42,689 bases of DNA from Lingula anatina (lineage: Eukaryota > Brachiopoda > Lingulata > Lingulida > Lingulidae), in contig NW_019773914.1 of assembly GCF_001039355.2 (NCBI RefSeq), positions 49,407 through 92,095 of the forward strand, read 5' to 3'. The translations under genes and the position numbers were made by a program. Under the pieces are notes generated by a model, which was not told the DNA's origin, did no database searches, and saw nothing but the letters and a program-made list of their open reading frames with translations. Positions 34,965-42,689 of the stretch are shown piece by piece (position 1 is the first letter of the stretch; each line of letters opens with the position of its first letter).

Positions 34965-35723
34965 CTGTGATAGACCTGTCTTTTTATTACTAGGATGATG
35001 AATTTGACATGAATTGGTAAAATACCCAAAAAATTGATATAGACAATATGGTGATTGCTTTTGGCATTGTAAACTTTTATGAAGTAGTGCTGCAACCAGC
35101 AATGGGCTGACCACTTGCATTATAAACACCACAACATATAGAACGAAAACACACATACGCACGCACGCACACACACACACAGATATTGTGTGTGTATTTG
35201 CCATCTTTGTCCATGTAAAATTAAGAGTGGATTTTTGGATTACATAGTATTATTGTACCTATTTGTCAGTGTTGCCTTCTTTACAGTGCACATAAGGCCT
35301 CCCTGGAAGTGCTCCACAAGTTTGGTCTAGAGGAAGTGGCCAAGTGAACATCCACAAACAAGATGCAGCTCAGGGATTATGGGGACACCGGATGTATTCT
35401 GGAGTGTTGTTACAGTTCACTAAGGTTTCATGTGCTGTTTTATTCTTCCATAGAATAAAGTAGTTGTGTAATGACAAGTTAGTGCTAAGACTTGACTGTA
35501 ATCAGTAGTTAGAATTACCCTCTTCCAGGGTGGCAGATATTATAGGCAGGTTTTCCAAAAGCCACCCTGTAACTTTTGGCCAGATAGAAGAAATTAAATC
35601 TGCACCAGTGCAGATGGCATTGTACCCACTCTTTAGGGAGTTACCACAGGAGATTTACAGTTACTACAGAGCAGTTCACTGTCTTAATTGCTATTATATT
35701 AAGGGGACTTGGCTTGGGCCTAT
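34965..35723 (+). repeat. Tandem duplicate, copy B (YRDC 3' end)
   Basis: Second copy of 34099-34963 after a single N at 34964, differing mainly in the CA repeat. Confidence 0.92.
35287..35347 (+). CDS. YRDC: YRDC exon 6, copy B (duplicate terminal exon)
   Basis: Identical coding sequence to 34533-34593, in the second copy of the duplicated block. AATAAA is at 35454-35459. Probably the other haplotype, not a second gene. Confidence 0.88.
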
Positions 35724-36480
35724 TAAGTGGCAGTGCCTGAGCAGTTATGTGAACAATTACCAGCCATATAATCAACCTAGAGATTTCAGCACAGGGTCAG
35801 AGATAGAAAAATGACTGTCTATTTATCTAAAGACACTTGTGAATATCTAGGGAAAAATCAATCTGTGGCCCTGGTAGAGGGTAAATGAGAATAATCTTTG
35901 TAGAAGGGATATCATTAGAATGAACAAATAGACCATTCAGGAAATTTACTTTTACGGCTGGATTGAAACATTTACACAAATTTTACTTTAATCAAATTTT
36001 TAAAAAGAGGGTTTCACGTAAGGTGTAAAAGAGGTCAGAAAACAGGTTATTTCAAAGGCCTTGCACCAAACAGCATCTGTCTTTTGCCATGGATGATCTG
36101 TTCAAATAGTGGTTTTGAGGCACCAGTGTATATTGTATATTTTGATCTGTACAACTGCCAAAAAGAACAATTTTTAACAGTTCTATGAATATCTATTGAA
36201 ATTCATTGTCACCTCACTCAAGCATGAGCATGCAGATCTAACTGATCCTCCTGAGTAGGCAAGTAAACCAGGTTAACTTTCTCACTCCTAAGTTTACTAA
36301 GCTGGCTGTAGAGATTTTAATACCAAAAAATACCAATCTTTATAGAGTAGAAATTTTGAGTGTATTTGGTTGCGTAAGATTATGTCACAGAGGTTCAGAA
36401 ATAGCATGTTATGTTGCAAATCAGCTTTTATGAGTTCTTTGAATTATATCCAAATATAAATAAGAAAAATGCAGAAAACA
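35724..36480. other. Stretch with no recognised feature
   Basis: AT-rich sequence after YRDC. I see no exon, repeat or element boundary. Confidence 0.6.
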
Positions 36481-36482
36481 GT

Positions 36483-37265
36483 TCAGAGACCCTTAAAAAT
36501 TATTAAGTATTCCTTTGCTGTATGTGGGTCACTCACTGTGTCAATGTTAAAATTTGGTTCAGTGTCACCATCAGTATTCACTTCTTGAATAACTTTATTT
36601 TCTTGGGGTGTTACTTTACTTTTCTGGGGCTTACTTTTGAAAGCTACTTCAAAGTGATTTAGCTTTCCACACTTGTGACAGGTTTTACCAAAACCTGGGC
36701 ATTTTATCTCCAGTATGACTACCATTCCAGTTTCTAAGTTTACTTATCAAACCTGACTTGCTGGTTGCTGTTAACTGTGCTTTGCATCCTCCTCCAAACA
36801 CTCAATTTGGCACATTTTCATTGTTTTCATCAGTGTAAAATTGTCTTCTCTTAGCAATACTTTCCTTGTGTTTTCATGTCTGATCGATTCTGTTTCTGAG
36901 CATATCTTCTTCAAGTTTACCTTAATTGCAACTTTTCACCTTATGTTTTGCATTTGCCAAGAATTACCAGAAACATTCATCATCTTGTTGAACATGTAGA
37001 CTGAACCTCTACAATATGAGTATCACATTTAGTCCTTTGATTAAAAAATTCACTAAATCTGTTCTTTGGTACATCTGGATCATCCTTGTTTCATAATCAT
37101 CATAAAAAAGTCATGCTTTTCAATTGCACACCTACCCGTCTGGTTAAAAAACATGCATGCCTTCTATTTGGTTGTCATTTCACTGTAATAGGTGCCATTT
37201 TATATGTCATACTCAGGAACATAAGTTTTCCAGTTTTGTTTGATATTTTCTTCAAATGATAATGG
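36483..37265 (-). pseudogene. Degenerate Ty3/gypsy gag
   Basis: Minus-strand pieces read KPTPLSFEENIKQNWK (gag N-terminal core type), LLREDNFTLMKTMKMCQIEC and a zinc knuckle GKTCHKCGKLNHFEVAF whose fourth ligand is Phe instead of Cys. Frames are broken by stops and shifts. A possible primer-binding segment TGGTGTCAGAAGTAGGATT (minus strand, about 38836-38855) lies upstream in the right orientation. Confidence 0.72.
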
Positions 37266-39404
37266 AGTTGGCTTCCTCGGTCCTTAAGATTGTATAACCT
37301 TAAAAACAGTATACTTCTTTGCATTTCTGCCTTGGGCAACATCAACACTCCAGCCAGTCCACGTGTGTCAATGTGCTTTCCCCCTTAGGTTTCACTGCCA
37401 CTTGCTGAATATGTCCCCTCTTCAGATCCATCGTCATCATGGGCTGCCAGCCACCTTTCTTCCTCCAGCTCATAAATCTCATAAGCCTCGTCTTTGTCTT
37501 CATCACTTACGCATTCAAGAACAAGACCTAGATGACAAGTAGTGAATGTCTTCCAAGTTTTCTCCATTACTTTCATTGCACTACAATGGATGGCATCTAC
37601 ATCATCTTATAGCATTGCTTCTCTTAACTCATTTTTTTTTTTTTAATTATTTTTTGTTACCTGTCTCTTTCCTCAATTCTTTGCTCCATGTTTTCTTTTC
37701 TTTTAGTGGAGGGCACAGGCTTCCTGCTACTTCTCCTGGGTATGCCTTCCTGTAGCACATCATCTTCATCATATGATGGTCTGGTATCCATTTTGAATGT
37801 TCATCAACTTTGTAACAGCATTTAACTTCTTTATTGACTGACTTATTGCTACAAGTGTCGTTGCTGAAAATAAACATTGAAACTTAAGTGAAACTTTTAA
37901 TTTAATTAGATACACATTTCTGTATACTTCTTACTAAATGCAAAACAGAACTTTTAACCTTATCATAACTGTAAAGTAACAAAGTTAATACATTAGTAAT
38001 AACATAGGTTCTATTGTTTAATCTTATATGAATGTTTGTCATCTTAAACCCATAAAACTATTTGAATGTGGTGAGTTCTAAACTATAAACAATAAGAAAA
38101 CAATTTTCATAAGGAAGATGCACAATAATAACAACTGAACGTAAAAAAACAAATCTCTTGGCCTGCGCAAACACCAACTCTCTGTTGACCAATGTTACCA
38201 CAGTCTAACTTGCTTTTGTAAAATGTTACACAATGGCACATACATGTTAAGTGAAGAAACTTACACTACTTTGTGACCTTCAGGCTTGAAACAGCACATA
38301 ACAGAGCATGCTAATAATATATTCATTTCTTAAACATTGGCACTTTCAGTACTGATAAAAAAAGGGAATTGGAATGAAGCGTCTGCAAACTGCATCTGCT
38401 TCCACGAGGTGTATAACTTCCAGTCCCGGAGAAAAATAAGTGTCATAACTAAATAGTCTACCAAATAACTAATCTTCAAGAGTCTTAAATATTAAACAAT
38501 TTTCATTATAAGACAAGATATTGTCCACTTTGAAAAATATTGTCCACTTTGACAGCATTCTAGAATTCAGTCTAGTAGGCACAAAAACAAAGAACCAAAT
38601 AGCCTGCAATGTACTGCATGTAACAAAATAAAGAACCTTCATTGTTCGAAATAGCTCTGTTATGCCAGGATCAGTTTATGTTAACTGTTACTGAATTGGA
38701 AGATAGGAGTCGTGAGCTGAACGTGCCTGAGCGTTTGTTTTTTGGTTTTAACCTATATACATTTAAAGTAACTGAATAAACTGATAATTACCATGGCATT
38801 TGCTGGTATTACATCAATATAGGTAATTTGTAATCCTACTTCTGACACCAAGTTTATGTACTAAACTTGTAGGATCAATCACAACAATCACATGGGGTCG
38901 GCGCTAGTTCATATGGAGCTAAAGTCCGATGACGTACAACATGACCTAGTTTAGCAAACATGACCTAGTTTAGCAGGGAAACCCTATCGATCTATATTTA
39001 GTTCCAAGGCGTACATATCAATATTATCTTCCAATATCATCATAGGACACCAACTAAATCTTAATTATTTTAATCTATGACTAGTACATTTACTTTTACA
39101 AATAAAATTTAGAAAATGATTATAAATAGAGTCTTTAAAAATATCGTGCCATTTTCATCAATAAAAGAAGTGTAAAAAAGCAGGAATATTTTTTAAATTT
39201 TTATTTATTTAGCATTAATATAAATCATATATAAACAGAATGTACCATATAAAGTAATTAGATGTCAATGCTAAGTAAATAATATCATAAATGCAAATTC
39301 TTTCTGTTTAAAATTCCGTAGAGCTATTTCTTTCTCTATTGCATAATTACTTATCAGGAACTTTTTCAGACCCTAAAAATTAACCGGAATGTTTTTCTCT
39401 GAAT

Positions 39405-39438
<34 letters not shown>

Positions 39439-39540
39439 CTTAGTAACAAGTATGATATAGTCTAGTGGCTTGAAAACCTTTGAATATGTGCCCAAGATAA
39501 AGATTTCAATACAGAATTCTACAGTAACTTTTATTTTATC
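37266..39540. other. Probable decayed transposon-derived stretch
   Basis: No gene recognised. It contains short minus-strand frames without clear homology (37385-37576 is acidic; 37647-37877 is Cys/Lys-rich) and the gypsy-like primer-binding segment near 38836-38855. An AT microsatellite is at 39405-39437. Confidence 0.5.
39405..39437. repeat. (AT)n microsatellite
   Basis: Dinucleotide run. Confidence 0.95.
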
Positions 39541-39554
39541 ATAAATCAATATTT

Positions 39555-40225
39555 CTAACTCCCTTCACTAAAATCAACATCATCAATATCACCTTCCTTT
39601 GCTGTATACAGGTTCTGAAAAAAGTTTGTTTTCTCTAAAATTTCCATATGGTCATATATGAAAGTATTGTCAATTTGTTTTAGACTTTGAATGGTTTTAT
39701 TGAGGTATTTGCGATTTTCCAAAAGTATTTTGTAGGTTTTTCCCCTTCCTCTACCCATTTACATTTCCATCTTATAATTGCTCTTTTTGATTTTTCTTCC
39801 CTAATTCAGATTAACTCTAACTTTTTTTCATCTATTGTAAAAGATTCAAAGAGCCATCAAAAGATGAATTAGATTCAATTTCATTAATCTCCTTTTCCAA
39901 TTCCCTTTCTTTTTCATTTTTGTTTTTTTCATGTACGTCGCAAACAATATTGTTTCTCCTCTAATTTCCATTAACAACGTTTCCAAAAATAGTGCATCAT
40001 CAATTGTGAAGTAAATCAAGTCATTCGAGATATCATCTATTTTTTCAAAATTATACATGCAAGCTGCATATTGCCTTTTTACCCTAGCGATGAATTCTTT
40101 AACTTTATGAGCATATTCTTAATTTTTTAGTAAATTATTATTTAACTTCCATAGGCCTTTGCCTTTTCTGAAATGATTTAAATCTAGTTCTAATATAACT
40201 GGAGAATGATCAGATTTATAACTAG
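39555..40225 (-). pseudogene. Degenerate non-LTR retrotransposon (endonuclease end to pre-RT region)
   Basis: Read on the minus strand: KSDHSPVILELDLNHFRKGK (the SDHSPV end of an AP-type endonuclease), GLWKLNNNLL, EYAHKVKEFI, then after a break KWVEEGEKPTKYF and NKTIQSL…ILEKTNFFQNLYT, the usual order in LINE ORF2. A stop after LLKN and frameshifts show it is dead. No reverse-transcriptase catalytic block remains here. Confidence 0.78.
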
Positions 40226-40701
40226 CTCTTGTGAAAATATTACTCGTGAAAGCAGGAATATTTTCATTCCAAAGCCCCACCCCCACTTAATTAACAAATT
40301 AAATGTCAAAATTTCAAATTATAAATTTCAAAAAACAACTAATTTGATACAAAATTCAACTTTCTTCAGTACCATATTTATTTCATAATCCAGGTTACTT
40401 CATCGGGTGACATTTCAGAGTGTAGAGAGTTATACATTCACAGAAAAAAACACAAATTTCACAATTTCTTTAAAAAGTTAACTCATTTTTTCAATCTACT
40501 GTTTGTTTCAATGGATTTTCAACTTAAGACAAACTTAACTCAATGAAAATAGACAGGGGTCACTAAATACCCAATACAATCAAAATAGACAAGGGTCACT
40601 TTACCCAAATACTATCAAAATAGATGTTACTATTCAATCATATAGTTAAGTGATTTCATGAAGTGAGATACTTCTTCTGCATTTTCAAGAATGCTACATT
40701 T
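40226..40701. other. Stretch with no recognised gene
   Basis: AT-rich. It contains a short direct repeat (AATAGACA(A/G)GGGTCACT at about 40548 and 40586). Confidence 0.55.
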
Positions 40702-41411
40702 TCAGGAATGGTCAGATTGACATGAACTACAAACATAGGAGTCATCACAAAGAAGTGACGCAACTGACTGGGCATTCAAACCTACACATGATATGTAAAA
40801 ATAGGAATAACACTTACAACATCTTAACAGTTGAACATCAGGCTGGTGCATAAAGCATTTACAGTATACACTGACTAGATAGTCTTCTTTAGGACACAGT
40901 GGATCTTCCTGGGGTAGGTGTTTGCAGAGGAACAATGACAGTCTCTGGTTCTCAAAGCAAGATGTCAGATGATTTCTCATCTTAGATTGGTCCCAAACAA
41001 TTTTCTTTGGATTGCTTCCACATACAAGGGCAGTAGCATTTGCTATAGTGAATAGGCCACAATCAGAGACACCTACTTGTTTCTGTGGACAACAAACTGT
41101 CACCTGAAGACAACCATCATGGTTAGCATGTAGTTTGTAAAGAGATGCAAGTTGCTGTGTCAAGCTATGATTAAGATTAGTCGATAGAGATTCATACACA
41201 GTTATCACACCTCCAATTGATGATGAAACAACCCAATGTTCTCCTCTATCATGACACTGTATGGCTTCTTCTTCAGCTGGAAGTGGTGGAAACCTGTTCG
41301 AGTGCTTCATTGTAAGAGTACTTTGGAGACCACCAATGCCAAATGACATTTCTCTCATGAACTGCTGTACTGCATCAATATGCTTGTCGTTCAGCCACCC
41401 ATTCTTGTAGG
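40702..41411 (-). CDS. Ulp1-like cysteine protease fused to PHD-like zinc finger; 5' end cut by an LTR
   Basis: The minus-strand frame is open from the LTR boundary. It reads YKNGWLNDKHIDAVQQFM, then GIGGLQST, EHWVVSSSIGGVITVYESLS, and KQVGVSDCGLFTIANATALV. This is the order of a C48 (Ulp1/SENP-type) protease: W-LND-HI, catalytic His before W, an acidic residue in VYxSL, Gln, and Cys in DCG. The usual Asp in VYDSL is Glu here. The C terminus (C-x-C, CCKC, SC, CSSC) resembles a PHD finger with His replaced by Tyr. Such Ulp1-PHD proteins are multicopy in invertebrate genomes, and I suspect a transposon link. No start Met upstream of the W-LND block is present, so it is partial, perhaps a pseudogene. 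An internal ATG is at 41358. Confidence 0.62.
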
Positions 41412-42100
41412 TGTTATGACAAAATAAAGTTTTATTTGTACTCTCAAATATAATTTATTAATATAAATCAACAATGTCTCTAAATGCATAGTCATTTAAC
41501 AAAAATAAACCATGTAACAATCCTACTTAATTCCCGTTCACACGTCTTCATGGAAGCATTGGTACTAAAAGCGGTGAAGGCGATGATGGAGGAGGCGACA
41601 CATTGACATAGTTATCCGGAACACTAGCTGTCCTTCTCGTTTAAACATCTTCATGGTGGCACTGGTACTGGAAACGATGAAAGCGATGGTGGAGGAGGCG
41701 GCATGTCGACATCATTCTCCTTATACACCAGGGAGGTTGAATAATTCGTCGCAAAAGTTATCATGAATGATAAAACGGTCACTGACGTGGACGCCGCCGC
41801 CGGTGTTACAAATGTCACTGATATGTCACTGTCTTTGTTATCATTTCATAAAGCTCACCATCACTGAAATGTCACTATCTTTGTAATCATTCCATAAAGG
41901 TCACCATGCTGGGTTACTCTATTTCCAGGCTATATATGTTTTTAGTGTATAAATTCCTGGAAACATTAGCTTCCCACGGTGACTCCCTTCCTTTCTCCTT
42001 CCCGGCCTCCACCCTTCCTTTTTTTTTTCCGGTTGAACCCAACCCACACAATCTGACCTTTTCCGGTTGAGCCCAACTAACACAATTTGGGGTTGTTACA
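41412..42100 (-). mobile_element. Ty3/gypsy-type LTR, 689 bp
   Basis: On the minus strand it begins TGTAACAACCCC at 42100 and ends GTCATAACA at 41412 (TG…CA). It contains a TATA-like GTATAAGG and AATAAA near its end. It is preceded on the element side by the polypurine tract AAGGGGGAGGG (about 42103-42115). A second tract AAGAGGGAGGG plus TATGTAACAAG occurs at about 42231-42250. Two diverged 60-bp blocks (about 41540-41608 and 41640-41712) repeat within it. Confidence 0.72.
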
Positions 42101-42246
42101 TACCCTCCCCCTTAAAGAATTACACTTACACAAGAATACATTAATATTTAATTAATCAATATTTTAACTATCTTAATATATGCTAAATATACATTCACTT
42201 AATAGCATATGGAAACACAATCTAGGCTTGTTACATACCCTCCCTC

Positions 42247-42257
<11 letters not shown>

Positions 42258-42299
<42 letters not shown>
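42258..42299. repeat. (AT)n microsatellite truncating a gypsy RT/RNase H frame
   Basis: An AT run of about 40 bp begins exactly where the RNase H motif DASD ends. Confidence 0.95.
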
Positions 42300-42301
<2 letters not shown>

Positions 42302-42566
42302 TTGCATCAACAGCCAGATGAAAAGGCTGACTAAAATCTGGTGCTTTTAACACTGGGCTATTACACAGCATATACTTAATTGTGTTGAATGCACTATTGC
42401 ATTCATCAGACCATTTGAACTTCACATCTTTCTTATTCTTAAGCAAATTTGTGAGTGGTGCTGCGACATCAGAAAATTTTTTACAAAATCTTCTGTAGTA
42501 TCCTGTCATTCCTAAGAATCTCATCAACTCTTTCTTATTCTGTGGAAGAGGAAATTCTCTAATGCT
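42300..42566 (-). pseudogene. Ty3/gypsy reverse transcriptase/RNase H fragment
   Basis: The minus-strand frame gives IREFPLPQNKKELMRFLGMT, YYRRFCKKFSDVAAPLTNLL, FKWSDECNSAF and SPVLKAPDFSQPFHLAVDAS. This is the thumb/connection region of gypsy RT up to the first RNase H Asp. It is cut on one side by the AT repeat and on the other by a dispersed repeat at 42567. Confidence 0.88.
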
Positions 42567-42689
42567 TTTTATGTACAGACACAGATGTGTCTGTACATAT
42601 AGCCGTCATCTGCGTCTGTCGTCGTCGCCGTCGCCGTCGCCGTGCACTTTTACCGATAACACGATAAGTGGAAAACTGTTTTTTCTTTT
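42567..42689. mobile_element. Fragment of dispersed repeat related to 12053-12140
   Basis: It starts with the palindrome TGTACAGACACA-GA-TGTGTCTGTACA (42572-42597), then an ATCTG(C/T)GTCTGTCGTC segment with a GTCGCC trinucleotide run. The same order occurs inside the 11908-12686 and 15731-16498 elements. It runs off the window. Confidence 0.75.

Overview
The window is eukaryotic, intron-rich, AT-rich genomic DNA from an invertebrate. Protein similarity, abundant intronic minisatellites and dispersed repeats of the kind common in marine lophotrochozoans suggest a mollusc or a relative. That taxonomic call is inference. No bacterial operons, CRISPR arrays, rRNA or tRNA genes were seen. GT..AG junctions with matching codon phases support four multi-exon cellular genes.

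Layout, left to right: (1) about 1072-6709, minus strand: an SH3BGR-like gene, with a thioredoxin-fold SH3BGR domain followed by a glutamate-rich tail built from small phase-0 exons. A 33-unit, 39-bp minisatellite lies in one tail intron. (2) 8497-19379, plus strand: a lebercilin-family gene (LCA5/LCA5L), a ciliary coiled-coil protein of about 861 residues in six exons. (3) 22727-24643, minus strand: GET1 (WRB), the membrane receptor for tail-anchored protein insertion. Three exons are firm, and its coiled-coil exon is probably hidden in a 425-base run of N. (4) 25097-34593, plus strand: YRDC, the threonylcarbamoyl-AMP synthase of tRNA t6A synthesis. It has six exons and a 5.4-kb transposon-like element in intron 3. 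(5) About 36480-42689: decayed transposable elements (Ty3/gypsy gag, LTR and reverse-transcriptase pieces and a non-LTR retrotransposon) and a Ulp1-like protease/PHD-like gene abutted by a gypsy LTR.

The most striking biological point is gene order. Read on the minus strand, the window gives GET1(+), LCA5-like(-), SH3BGR(+), the same order and relative orientation as I recall for GET1-LCA5L-SH3BGR on human chromosome 21q22. This looks like very old microsynteny, including the divergent SH3BGR/LCA5L pair. Two perfect palindromic CRE sites lie just upstream of the SH3BGR start.

The most unusual structural point is that three separate minisatellites are built from splice junctions of the genes they sit in: the YRDC exon 4 acceptor, the YRDC exon 5 donor and the GET1 exon 4 donor. 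The 5.4-kb long-TIR element has inserted inside the first of these arrays.

Two places where a single N joins near-identical neighbouring sequence (10883-14308 against 14325-18162, and 34099-34963 against 34965-35723) look like unmerged haplotypes in the assembly. They are probably not real duplications. Their differences (a 173-bp MITE, minisatellite length, CA-repeat length) would then be allelic variation.
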